DNA of 20,487 bases, from positions 1 through 20,487 of IMG/VR virus record IMGVR_UViG_3300030117_002324, one strand, 5' to 3'. The first letter of the stretch is position 1. Each line of letters opens with the position of its first letter. The notes below the pieces were generated by a model. That model had not been told where the DNA came from, searched no databases, and worked only from the letters and a program-made list of their open reading frames with translations. Below are positions 1 through 6,854 of the stretch, piece after piece. The stretch is from a virus. Made by a program: the position numbers and the translations under genes.

Positions 1-809
1 CCAATGCACAAAGAGCATTAGCACAAGCTAAAGAAAGAGCAAGAGTTGCTTTAGTAAAAAGTCAGAAAGAAGCATTGGCATCTGCAAAAGCAAAATCAAA
101 AGCACAATCACCAGCACGAGGTGCAGACAATGCAAAGAAGATACAGACAGTAGTATCAAAAGCTAGTGGTTCAAAGACTACAAGAAAAGTAGTTGAAGCT
201 AATCAGCCAGTAAAGATGTCGCCACCATTAGAAAAAGCAAGAGCAACATCTAAGAGAGGTTTGACTATTACTGGTGGTAAGATAAGTACATACTCAGGTG
301 GTGAAAGTGGACCAAAACAAAAATCTTTGATTTACAAAGACCCTAATACTGGTTCTACAATAGCTACTAAGGAAGCAAGGACAAACATTGCAAAGGGTGG
401 TGACTATAATATTATTGCTTCAACAGCAAGTAAAAAACTTGGCAAAGGTATTCCAACACCGACGACAAAAGAAAGACCAGGCTTAAAAGGAACATCACCT
501 ACTGGTATGCTCTTTAGTCCGACTACTCCATCTATATCTGCTGGTCAGATTATTGGTCAAAAGCCAAAACCAAAAACTGCTGGACCAAAAGGTTTCACAA
601 AGAAAACTCCAACAGACTTTATGAAACAACAAGCACAGATTGTTGATAGACTTGACCAGCCATCACAGACAAAACTAGATTTATTAACTGGTGATCCAGT
701 AAAACCAACAACACCAACTCTTCTTTCTGAGCTTACTAAGAAAAGAAAGAGGAGACAAAAGAGTGGGTTTACTGGAATCATGGCACAGATTAGAACATTG
801 CTGGGATAA
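1..809 (+). CDS. Lysine-rich protein of unknown function, 5' end missing
   Basis: The reading frame is open from base 3 to the TAA at 807-809, so the gene begins upstream of the window. A TTG at 75 could be read as a start, but the frame upstream of it is also open and reads as the same kind of Ala/Lys/Arg-rich sequence, so I reject it. The visible part (about 268 residues) is rich in Lys, Thr, Ser, Pro and Gly and is probably mostly disordered. Short segments such as AGPKGFTKK (from base 579) and a basic KKRKRRQK run near the C-terminus stand out. AGPKG(F/Y)TK recurs in the small gene at 4863-5057. No enzyme motif or membrane segment is visible. The position just before the terminase block suggests a virion or DNA-associated accessory protein, but that is inference. 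The frame is certain; the function is unknown. Confidence 0.75.
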   Translation, partial: NAQRALAQAKERARVALVKSQKEALASAKAKSKAQSPARGADNAKKIQTVVSKASGSKTTRKVVEANQPVKMSPPLEKARATSKRGLTITGGKISTYSGGESGPKQKSLIYKDPNTGSTIATKEARTNIAKGGDYNIIASTASKKLGKGIPTPTTKERPGLKGTSPTGMLFSPTTPSISAGQIIGQKPKPKTAGPKGFTKKTPTDFMKQQAQIVDRLDQPSQTKLDLLTGDPVKPTTPTLLSELTKKRKRRQKSGFTGIMAQIRTLLG

Positions 810-811
810 TT

Positions 812-1294
812 GTGGACCCAGTAACTGCTCTTGCTACAGCTTCAACAGCCTTCAACCTAATAAAAAAAGGCTTCCAGATGGGGAAGGATGTGGAGTCAAT
901 GTATGGTGACATTGGAAGATGGATGGGTGCTGTTTCTGATGTCAACCATGCAGAGAAGATGTCTAAGAACCCACCTTTGTTTAAAAAATTATTTGCTGGT
1001 TCAAGTGTTGAACAAGAAGCAATGGATGCATTTGCTGCGAAAAAAAAGGCAGAAGCTATGGAAGAAGAACTGCGTAACTGGATTAATCTAACGCATGGTC
1101 CTAACGCATGGTCTGATTTATTGAAGATGCAAGCCAAGATAAGAAAGCAAAGACAAGAACAGTTATATGCACAACAAGAACTAAGAGCAAGAGTAATGAA
1201 TATAGCTGGTGTTATATTTCTCTGTACATTAGTTGGTGCTGTGATAATGTGGCTAGGATATTTATTTTATCAAAAACGAACAGGACAACTATGA
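812..1294 (+). CDS. Conserved-type phage protein with C-terminal membrane segment
   Basis: This 160-residue protein starts at a GTG two bases after the previous stop; the start fits the N-terminus MDPVTALATAS, which matches the style of related phage proteins I remember. Residues 1-125 look soluble, mostly helical and charged, with an Ala/Lys/Glu-rich stretch around 70-90. Residues 128-153 form one strongly hydrophobic segment ending in a short basic tail (QKRTGQL), so the protein is probably anchored in a membrane by its C-terminus. The stop TGA overlaps the next ATG (ATGA). Proteins with this layout occur near the terminase in marine phages and have no assigned function. A lysis role (holin or spanin partner) cannot be excluded, but there is only one membrane span and no lysin is visible beside it. 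Confidence 0.8.
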   Translation: MDPVTALATASTAFNLIKKGFQMGKDVESMYGDIGRWMGAVSDVNHAEKMSKNPPLFKKLFAGSSVEQEAMDAFAAKKKAEAMEEELRNWINLTHGPNAWSDLLKMQAKIRKQRQEQLYAQQELRARVMNIAGVIFLCTLVGAVIMWLGYLFYQKRTGQL

Positions 1295-1485
1295 GTTTTT
1301 TACACATACTAAAGCCTGAGGAAAGACGATTACTAAGAACCATTGTTAAGAAAATACATTTACAGTATGTACCTGATGAACATAAATCTGATAGGGAAGC
1401 TGATAAATTAATTGCAACAATAGGTCCAGCTACAGTTGAACAACTTATAAAAGCTGGTAAAGATAACAACATTGACAACATTTAA
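1291..1485 (+). CDS. Small hypothetical protein upstream of terminase
   Basis: The ATG at 1291 overlaps the preceding stop as ATGA and gives 64 residues. The frame can be extended upstream to a TTG at 1249, but that would overlap the previous gene by about 45 bases and encode no recognisable extra sequence, so I choose 1291. The protein is charged and probably helical (LKPEERRLLRTIVKKIHLQY). Its last bases overlap the TTG start of the terminase gene by 14 bases. In many phages a small protein in front of TerL is the DNA-binding terminase small subunit; here the length is short for that family and no helix-turn-helix can be claimed. That role is a positional guess only. Confidence 0.7.
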   Translation: MSFLHILKPEERRLLRTIVKKIHLQYVPDEHKSDREADKLIATIGPATVEQLIKAGKDNNIDNI

Positions 1486-2989
1486 GTACAAACCTGATGG
1501 TGTAGTATTAAAGGAGTTTATGAAAGATGACTCGTTCTTTAGAGGACTGCGTGGTCCAGTTGGAAGTGGAAAGTCGGTGGCGTGTTGTGTCGAAGTCTTT
1601 AGACGAGCATTGGCACAGAAAAAAAACGAAAAGGGTATTCGTAAATCGAGGTGGGCGATTATTAGAAATACCAATCCACAACTTAGGACAACGACAATCA
1701 AAACATGGTTAGATTGGTTTCCAGAAAATACATGGGGTAAGTTTAGATGGGAAGTTCCATATACTCACTTTATAAGCAAAGGTGATATGGAACTTGAAGT
1801 CATATTCCTAGCACTTGATAGACCTGAAGATGTAAAGAAACTACTGTCATTAGAACTAACTGGTATATGGATAAACGAAGCAAGAGAAATACCAAAGAGT
1901 ATTGTTGATGCTTGTACAATGCGTGTTGGTCGTTTTCCATCTATGAGAGAGGGAGGTCCAAGCTGGTCAGGTATAATCTGTGATACTAATGCACCTGAAG
2001 AAGATCACTGGTGGGCGATTATGTCAGGTGAAGTTCCAGTACCAGATCATATCCCAAAAGAAGAAATAAAGATGCTAGTCAAACCTGATAACTGGTTATT
2101 CTTTACACAGCCACCAGGAATGTTGGAAAAGAAAAACGAAGATGGTACTGTCGTCGACTATAAAGAAAACAGTAAAGCAGAAAACAGAAAAAACCTTTTG
2201 AGTACATACTATGAGAATACTGTCAAAGGTAAAACAAAGTCTTGGATAGATGTATATGTAATGAACAAACTTGGTACTATCTCTGATGGTAAACCAATAT
2301 ATCCAATGTTTGTAGGAGATACTCATATATCAAAAGAAGAAATACCAGTAGCAGATGGTCAGCCAGTATATATAGGATTAGACTTTGGACTAACTCCAGC
2401 TGGGGTATTTGCACAGAAAGTAAGAGGTCGTTGGTTAATACAAGCTGAGATAGTTGCTTTTGATATGGGTATAGTAAGGTTCTCTGAACTGTTAAGAGAA
2501 GAGATTGCAACTAAATATTTGAACTGTGAAGCACTGATATATGGTGATCCAAGTGGTGACTTTAGGGCGCAAACAGATGAAAGCACACCATTTCAAATAC
2601 TCAGAGGTGCTGGATTGAGAGCATTACCAGCACCATCTAATGATGTATCTCTAAGAATAGAAGCTGTTAATAAATCATTGATGAAGATGGTTGAGGGTGT
2701 ACCAGCATTTATGGTTGACTATCGCTGTCGACAGCTAATAAAAGGTTTTGAAGGTGGATACCAATATAGAAGATTGCAAGTATCAGGTGAAAGATTTGAT
2801 GACAAACCTGATAAGAATATGTATTCACATATACATGATGCATTACAATATCTTATGTTGGGTGCTGGTGAGGGTAGATCAATCATTGGAAACAATAAAC
2901 CACTACGATCATTTAATGCAAAACCTGAGTTTGATGTTTTTCGTCGACGACCAAAACAAAGAAGAGTTGGCTTGTGGTCACGGATGTAG
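1472..2989 (+). CDS. terL: Terminase large subunit (DNA-packaging ATPase and nuclease)
   Basis: This is the motor that pumps phage DNA into the procapsid through the portal and cuts it. It has 505 residues, a normal length. The N-terminal ATPase carries a Walker A motif GPVGSGKS at residues 28-35. The Walker B-like strand is TGIWINEA at about 130-137, with Asn135 before the catalytic Glu136 where Asp is more usual; Asn here is, as I recall, seen in related marine podophage terminases. The C-terminal RNase H-fold nuclease shows three acidic positions: Asp304 in LDFG, Asp359 in YGDPSGD and Asp456 in IHDALQYL. The chosen start is the TTG at 1472, because KYKPDGVVLKEF resembles the usual N-terminus. 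An ATG at 1520 preceded by AAGGAG (spacing only about 4 bases) is an alternative that would lose 16 residues but keep the Walker A motif. Identity is secure; the start is less so. Confidence 0.97.
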   Translation: MTTFKYKPDGVVLKEFMKDDSFFRGLRGPVGSGKSVACCVEVFRRALAQKKNEKGIRKSRWAIIRNTNPQLRTTTIKTWLDWFPENTWGKFRWEVPYTHFISKGDMELEVIFLALDRPEDVKKLLSLELTGIWINEAREIPKSIVDACTMRVGRFPSMREGGPSWSGIICDTNAPEEDHWWAIMSGEVPVPDHIPKEEIKMLVKPDNWLFFTQPPGMLEKKNEDGTVVDYKENSKAENRKNLLSTYYENTVKGKTKSWIDVYVMNKLGTISDGKPIYPMFVGDTHISKEEIPVADGQPVYIGLDFGLTPAGVFAQKVRGRWLIQAEIVAFDMGIVRFSELLREEIATKYLNCEALIYGDPSGDFRAQTDESTPFQILRGAGLRALPAPSNDVSLRIEAVNKSLMKMVEGVPAFMVDYRCRQLIKGFEGGYQYRRLQVSGERFDDKPDKNMYSHIHDALQYLMLGAGEGRSIIGNNKPLRSFNAKPEFDVFRRRPKQRRVGLWSRM

Positions 2990-3079
2990 TTAGGTTAAGA
3001 GTGTTTTTATTAATATATGGTTTGGCTATGTATCATTTTTGTGCGTGGCTAAAGTCATTCGAATGGAGTATCGAAAATT
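2990..3079 (+). other. Intergenic gap between terminase and portal block
   Basis: This 90-base AT-rich gap is the longest clear break in the window and therefore the likeliest place for a promoter or other control element. I see no convincing stem-loop plus T-run, so I do not call a terminator. TTTGTGCGTGG at 3038-3048 recurs as TTTGTGCGTTG in the gap before the tail fiber (16888-16898) and once inside a gene (7309-7319). A GGAG at 3064-3067 lies 11 bases ahead of the next ATG and may serve as a weak ribosome binding site. Confidence 0.4.
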
Positions 3080-3292
3080 ATGTGTTTTTTTAAAAGTCCT
3101 AAAATGGTAATGCCTGAACCCAAAGTCGATCCTGAAATCGAAAAGCAAAAGGCTGAAGAAAAGAAAAGACAAGAAGCAGAGAAAAAGAAACAAGAAGAGT
3201 TTAACAAAAAGGTTTCTGCTGGTAAGGTTGGTCGTCGATCACTTATATCAGGACAATCAGGTGGTATTGGATATTATAAGGACCCAATGTAA
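3080..3292 (+). CDS. Small charged protein between terminase and portal
   Basis: A 70-residue protein with three parts: a short N-terminus (MCFFKSPKMVMPEPK), a highly charged helical middle made almost only of Lys, Glu, Gln and Ala (about residues 15-45), and a C-terminal GRRSLISGQSGG motif. Small proteins with an MC-F-P start and a GRRSL-(I/L)-(S/T)G end are common beside the portal gene in marine and other podophages. No function is established that I know of; a role in head completion or as a portal-associated peptide is inference. The stop overlaps the portal ATG (TAATG), which suggests coupled translation. The charged middle could form a short coiled coil. Confidence 0.85.
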   Translation: MCFFKSPKMVMPEPKVDPEIEKQKAEEKKRQEAEKKKQEEFNKKVSAGKVGRRSLISGQSGGIGYYKDPM

Positions 3293-4863
3293 TGGTTGAA
3301 GTAAATACAATTACACCAATCAATACTGGTGCTGATAAACCAGTAGATAATTTATTAAGAAGATATGAAAGAGCAAAGTCACTCAGAGATAATTGGACAT
3401 CATTGTTTGAAGAATGTTATGAGTATGCTCTTCCACAAAGAGAAAGTTTTTATTCAGAAACACCTGGTCAAAGAAGAGATGATAAAATCTTTGATGAAAC
3501 TGCCGTCGTCGGTGTACAAGAATTTGCATCAAGGTTGCAATCAGGTCTTGTACCAAACTTTGCAAGATGGGCTGACTTTATTGCTGGTTCAGAAGTACCT
3601 GAAGAACAAAGAGATGAAGTTAATTCTCAACTGCAAGGAGTAACAGATTATGTATTTGAGATTCTACAGAACAGTAACTTTGCTCAAGAAGTACACGAGT
3701 CGTTTCTTGACTGTGCTGTTGGAACTGGTGTTCTATTATGTGAAGAGGGTGATGCAGTTAATCCTGTTAGGTTTTCAGCGATTCCATTACCTCATGTTGT
3801 CTTGGATGTCGGTCCTGATGACAGAGTTGACTCAATATATAGAGAACGTCAAATCAGGGGTGGACAGCTTTTGGTTGCGTATCCGAAAGCTATTATTCCG
3901 CAAAAAATAAAAGAAGCAGTCCTTAGAAGTCCTGAAGAAAAAAGAAAGATACTAGAAATAGTATATAGAGATTATTCTAGAATTAATGTTATGGCTCATA
4001 AATATTGCGTTATTGATCTTGAGACAAAACAGAAGATTTTAGATGAACAGTATGAGGGTGTTGGTTCATGTCCTATAATAGCTTATCGCTGGTCGAAAGC
4101 ATCTGGGGAGGTTTATGGGAGAGGTCCATTAATCAATGCCCTCAGTGCAATCAAGACTACCAACCTTACTATTGAACTAATATTAGAAAATGCACAAATG
4201 GCTATATCAGGTATATATCAGATGGAAGATGATGGAGTTATAAATCCTGATAATGTTTCATTAGTGCCTGGCACTGTGATTCCTAAGTCGCCTGGTTCTG
4301 CTGGATTACAGCCAATAGCAACTGCTGGTAGATTTGATGTCGCTGATCTTGTTTTAAATGATATGCGTAATAATATCAAAAGAGCATTGTATAATGATAT
4401 GCTTGGTGATCCAAACAGAACACCAGCTAGTGCTACAGAGATTGCTGAAAGAATGGCTGATCTATCAAGACGCATAGGTTCTGCTTTCGGTCGATTACAA
4501 GCTGAACTTGTAACACCAGTATTACAAAGAGTTGTACATATACTAAAAAAACAAGGTCGTATTGAGATACCTACAATCAATGGTAGAGAAGTAAAAGTAA
4601 GATCTGTTTCTCCATTGGCACAAGCACAGGCACAACAGGATATTGTTTCCGTCGACAGATTTTTAGAATTAGTTGGTGGTAGATTTGGACCACAGATGAT
4701 TAATTTATTAATAGACAGTGAAGAAACATCTATACATTTAGCAAGAAAGTTTGGTGTTCCTGATAATCTCATAAGAGATAAAGCAAGTCGTGAAGAAATA
4801 ATTAGAATGACAGCACAGCTTGCTCAACAACAACAGCAACAACCTATGATGGAGGAAGAATAA
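3292..4863 (+). CDS. Portal / head-to-tail connector protein
   Basis: This 523-residue protein matches the head-tail connector family of podophages (T7 gp8-like, Pfam Head-tail_con). The family forms a twelve-subunit ring at one vertex, through which DNA is packaged and ejected and to which the tail attaches. Supporting features are the N-terminal RRYERAKSLRDNW helix, the conserved YGRGP motif at residues 275-279 followed by a long helical segment (LINALSAIKTTN), and the LGDPNRTPASATEI stretch, typical of the region before the stem and crown. Length is normal for the family. The C-terminus is a glutamine run followed by PMMEEE and is probably flexible. The gene overlaps its neighbours by one base on each side (TAATG), so it is likely translated as part of one operon with TerL and the scaffold. 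Confidence 0.96.
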   Translation: MVEVNTITPINTGADKPVDNLLRRYERAKSLRDNWTSLFEECYEYALPQRESFYSETPGQRRDDKIFDETAVVGVQEFASRLQSGLVPNFARWADFIAGSEVPEEQRDEVNSQLQGVTDYVFEILQNSNFAQEVHESFLDCAVGTGVLLCEEGDAVNPVRFSAIPLPHVVLDVGPDDRVDSIYRERQIRGGQLLVAYPKAIIPQKIKEAVLRSPEEKRKILEIVYRDYSRINVMAHKYCVIDLETKQKILDEQYEGVGSCPIIAYRWSKASGEVYGRGPLINALSAIKTTNLTIELILENAQMAISGIYQMEDDGVINPDNVSLVPGTVIPKSPGSAGLQPIATAGRFDVADLVLNDMRNNIKRALYNDMLGDPNRTPASATEIAERMADLSRRIGSAFGRLQAELVTPVLQRVVHILKKQGRIEIPTINGREVKVRSVSPLAQAQAQQDIVSVDRFLELVGGRFGPQMINLLIDSEETSIHLARKFGVPDNLIRDKASREEIIRMTAQLAQQQQQQPMMEEE

Positions 4864-5057
4864 TGTTTGTAGACCCAAAACAAATGCCAAAAGAAATGAA
4901 AGAAGAATTAGAAAAAAGAGGTCAAAAATTTAAAAAAAGTGTAAATAAAATTTCTCAAAGTGTTTTTGGTATAAATGTTTATTCATCAGGTAAAGTAGTT
5001 GATACAAGTGAAAGTATTACTGCTGGACCTAAAGGATATACAAAAAGAAAAAGATAA
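4863..5057 (+). CDS. Small basic protein 1 (AGPKGYTK tail)
   Basis: A 64-residue protein whose ATG overlaps the portal stop (TAATG). It has 15 Lys/Arg residues, a charged helical N-terminal half (PKEMKEELEKRGQKFKK) and ends in TAGPKGYTKRKR. The same AGPKG-aromatic-TK motif is found in the lysine-rich gene at the window start. The function is unrecognised. It is the first of five tiny basic genes between portal and scaffold, and its frame runs directly into that of the next gene, separated only by the stop TAA and the following ATG. Confidence 0.75.
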   Translation: MFVDPKQMPKEMKEELEKRGQKFKKSVNKISQSVFGINVYSSGKVVDTSESITAGPKGYTKRKR

Positions 5058-5324
5058 ATGGCTACACCAGCTTGGCAAAGAAAAGAGGGCAAAAACCCTG
5101 AAGGTGGATTAAATGCAAAAGGTCGTGCTTCTTACAATGCCAAAGGTGGTAATCTTAAACCACCAGTATCAAGAGAACAAGCTAAGAAAAGTCCAAAGTC
5201 TGCAAAACGTAGAAAGAGTTTTTGTGCTAGAATGAGAGGTATGAAAAGAAAATTAACTTCTGCTAAAACAGCAAACGATCCCAATAGCAGAATTAATAAA
5301 TCACTTCGTAAATGGGATTGTTAA
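5058..5324 (+). CDS. Small basic protein 2, DUF6321-like
   Basis: An 88-residue protein that starts on the base after the previous stop. Its sequence closely follows a small conserved phage family that I recall as DUF6321: WQRKEGKNPEGGLNAKGR near the N-terminus, then a basic region KKSPKSAKRRK, then SFCARMRGMKRKLTS and TANDPNSRINKSLRKWDC at the end. Twenty-five of 88 residues are Lys or Arg. The family is widespread in marine phage genomes near structural genes but has no known role; binding to nucleic acid is a reasonable guess from charge only. Cysteines occur at FCAR and at the last residue. The family label is from memory and the function is unknown. Confidence 0.88.
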   Translation: MATPAWQRKEGKNPEGGLNAKGRASYNAKGGNLKPPVSREQAKKSPKSAKRRKSFCARMRGMKRKLTSAKTANDPNSRINKSLRKWDC

Positions 5325-5330
5325 AGGAGA
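5323..5330 (+). promoter_or_regulatory. Strong ribosome binding site for the 49-residue gene
   Basis: AAAGGAGA overlaps the end of the previous stop codon and lies six bases before the ATG at 5337. Most genes here lack a clear Shine-Dalgarno site, so this one supports the reality of the very short gene that follows. Confidence 0.7.
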
Positions 5331-5336
5331 AAAACT

Positions 5337-5486
5337 ATGCCAATGGGTAAAGGAACATATGGTTCACAAAAAGGTAGACCATCAAAAAATCAAATGCTAA
5401 GTGGTAAACAAAAAAACTTACCTGAAGCATTAAAGAAAAAAATCATGGCTTCAAAGATGAAGAAGAAGAAAAATGGCAGTAAATGA
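5337..5486 (+). CDS. Small basic protein 3 (49 residues)
   Basis: ATG at 5337 with a strong AAAGGAG upstream; stop TGA at 5484-5486. The protein begins MPMGKGTYGSQKGRPSK and ends in a run of lysines (KMKKKKNGSK); 15 of 49 residues are Lys or Arg. Very short proteins beginning M-P-M-G-K-G-T-Y-G occur in many phages in the same kind of place, between portal and scaffold genes. There is no known function. The next gene starts inside it at 5473, a 14-base overlap in another frame. Confidence comes from the ribosome binding site, the tight spacing and the recognisable N-terminus. Confidence 0.85.
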   Translation: MPMGKGTYGSQKGRPSKNQMLSGKQKNLPEALKKKIMASKMKKKKNGSK

Positions 5487-5640
5487 AGCTGGCAACTATA
5501 CCAAGCCAGCAATGCGTAAAAGAATATTTGCAAGAATAAAGGCTAGTGGCAAAGGTGGAAAGCCTGGTCAATGGTCTGCTCGTAAAGCACAAATGTTAGC
5601 ATTAGCATATAAGAAAGCTGGTGGTGGCTATACCTCATGA
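5473..5640 (+). CDS. Small basic protein 4, GGKPGQWSARKAQ motif (DUF5872-like N-terminal module)
   Basis: ATG at 5473, stop TGA at 5638-5640, 55 residues. The sequence contains TKPAMRKRIFARIKASG, then GGKPGQWSARKAQMLALAYKKAGGGY. I recall this pattern as the first half of bacterial proteins labelled DUF5872, which carry a second module beginning SL-(x)-WT-(x)-Q/E-W directly after it. Here that second module is a separate gene (5637-5891) whose ATG overlaps this stop as ATGA. The function of the family is not known to me. The strong conservation of GQWSARKAQ suggests a defined binding role. Confidence 0.88.
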   Translation: MAVNEAGNYTKPAMRKRIFARIKASGKGGKPGQWSARKAQMLALAYKKAGGGYTS

Positions 5641-5891
5641 AGAAACCTCAACGATCCTTAGTTGCATGGACTAAACAGAAATGGCGAACCAAAAGTGGTA
5701 AGCCGTCGACACAAGGAAAAGATGCAACTGGAGAAAGATATTTACCTTCCTCTGCAATTAGTGCATTATCTGACGAAGAGTACGCAAGGTCAACTAAAGC
5801 AAAACGTCGTGCCATTAAAAAAGGCAAACAGTTTTCTAAACAACCAAAACGTATTTCGGATAAAACTAAATCGCATAGGAAGTTTACATGA
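5637..5891 (+). CDS. Small basic protein 5, W-T-K-Q-K-W module (DUF5872-like C-terminal module)
   Basis: 84 residues, starting in the ATGA overlap with the previous gene. Recognisable parts are RSLVAWTKQKWRTKSGKPS, GERYLPSSAISALSDEEY and the closing KAKRRAIKKGKQFSKQPKRI. Twenty-five residues are Lys or Arg. In bacteria I remember this module as the C-terminal half of a single protein whose N-terminal half equals the preceding gene, so the two phage products may work as a pair. A TCGTCGAC stretch at 5703-5710 is one of the GWCGWC loci. No catalytic motif is visible. The next gene overlaps the stop as ATGA. Confidence 0.88.
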   Translation: MKKPQRSLVAWTKQKWRTKSGKPSTQGKDATGERYLPSSAISALSDEEYARSTKAKRRAIKKGKQFSKQPKRISDKTKSHRKFT

Positions 5892-6214
5892 CAAATAATA
5901 TTGGAATTGATGGATTCCCAAGATCAAAAGAAAATGATGAAATGATTTCAGATGCTGTTGGTAGTTGTTTTTCTACACCAATAGGTCAAGAAGTCTTGAA
6001 ATATCTTAAAAGTATAACTATAGAAATGGTAGCTGGACCTGATATAACAGATGCAAAGCTACGTCACCTTGAGGGTCAACGATATATTGTAGGGATAATT
6101 GAACGCAGAATTGTTCATAATCATGGAGTAAAGAATGGAAGAAGCGACACAGACAGTAGTAAACGATCAGACGGACTCTTCAACAAGCCAAGAAGTGGAA
6201 CAAACAAGACCTGA
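5888..6214 (+). CDS. Small Bbp19-like structural-region protein
   Basis: 108 residues, beginning in an ATGA overlap. The core (about residues 20-78) reads F-STPIGQEVLKYLKSITIE, then AGPDITDAKLRHLEGQRYIVGIIERR. This resembles a short helical family found between portal and scaffold in many podophages, which I recall as Bbp19-like; its members are reported or predicted near head proteins without a firm function. Residues 83-108 (NGRSDTDSS onward) lie outside the core and are encoded in the same DNA as the first 80 bases of the scaffold gene in another frame. That tail may therefore be little constrained. The HLEGQR motif is the best mark of the family. Confidence 0.82.
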   Translation: MTNNIGIDGFPRSKENDEMISDAVGSCFSTPIGQEVLKYLKSITIEMVAGPDITDAKLRHLEGQRYIVGIIERRIVHNHGVKNGRSDTDSSKRSDGLFNKPRSGTNKT

Positions 6215-6854
6215 ATGGTTGCCTGAAAAGTTTGAAACACCTGAAAGTTTAGTTCAAAGTTATGGTGAATTAGAAAGTAAGATTGGTCAAAAAGATGAAA
6301 CTGTAAGAGATCAGTTTCTACAAGAACTTGAACAAGAGTTCTATAATGGTAGACCAGCATCAGTTGGTGATTACAAAATACCTGAAAGCATTGATGAAGA
6401 ACTAGCCCAAGATAATGAAATGTTCAACTGGTGGGCTAATGAAGCATTTGAAAATGGTTATTCACAAGAAGAGTTTGAAGCTGGTATAGGAAAGTTTGCT
6501 GAGTTTATGAATAGTATGCAACCTGACATTGAAGCTGAGAAAGCAAAGTTAGGTGATAATGCTCAAGCAAGACTTGATGCAGTAACTTTGTGGACACAGA
6601 ATAACTTTACTGAAGAAGAGTTTGGTGCAATACAAAACCTTGCTTCAACTGCTGAAGGCATTGGTGTTCTTGAAAAAATAATGGAGATGCAAAAAAATAG
6701 TAGTCTTGGTGGTAATGGAACTCAACCAGCTACATTAAATCAAGATGACTTAGATGAAATGATGCGTGATCCTAGATATTGGAAGCCTGGTGAAAGAGAT
6801 CAAAACTTTGTCAATAAAGTAACTGATGGTTTCAATAAACTGTATGGTTCGTAA
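6135..6854 (+). CDS. Capsid assembly scaffolding protein
   Basis: 239 residues, strongly acidic and predicted helical. It begins with a Thr/Ser/Glu/Gln-rich disordered region, then RPEWLPEKFETPESLVQSYGELESKIG at about residues 25-50, a motif typical of podophage scaffolds (W-(x)-P-E-K-F followed by L-(x)-(x)-SY-(x)-EL). A second recognisable part is the C-terminal MMRDPRYWKPGERDQNFVNKV stretch, also usual in these proteins. The scaffold fills the procapsid and guides shell assembly, then leaves. Its location just upstream of the major capsid gene is the expected one. The start ATG is preceded by GGAG at 6125-6128 with a six-base spacing, which supports it despite an 80-base overlap with the previous gene. 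Confidence 0.93.
   Translation: MEEATQTVVNDQTDSSTSQEVEQTRPEWLPEKFETPESLVQSYGELESKIGQKDETVRDQFLQELEQEFYNGRPASVGDYKIPESIDEELAQDNEMFNWWANEAFENGYSQEEFEAGIGKFAEFMNSMQPDIEAEKAKLGDNAQARLDAVTLWTQNNFTEEEFGAIQNLASTAEGIGVLEKIMEMQKNSSLGGNGTQPATLNQDDLDEMMRDPRYWKPGERDQNFVNKVTDGFNKLYGS

Noticed and set aside
75-77. TTG as true start of the first gene
   Set aside because: The frame is open upstream to the window edge with the same Ala/Lys/Arg-rich composition, so the gene is cut by the window.
1249-1290. Longer start for the 64-residue gene before TerL
   Set aside because: It would run through the membrane segment of the previous gene; the ATGA overlap at 1291 fits the rest of the operon.
2990-3079. Rho-independent terminator after TerL
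   Set aside because: There is a T-rich stretch but I cannot find a stable inverted repeat ahead of it.
4218-4772. 184-codon minus-strand ORF opposite the portal
   Set aside because: It lies fully inside a confident gene and shows no family pattern.
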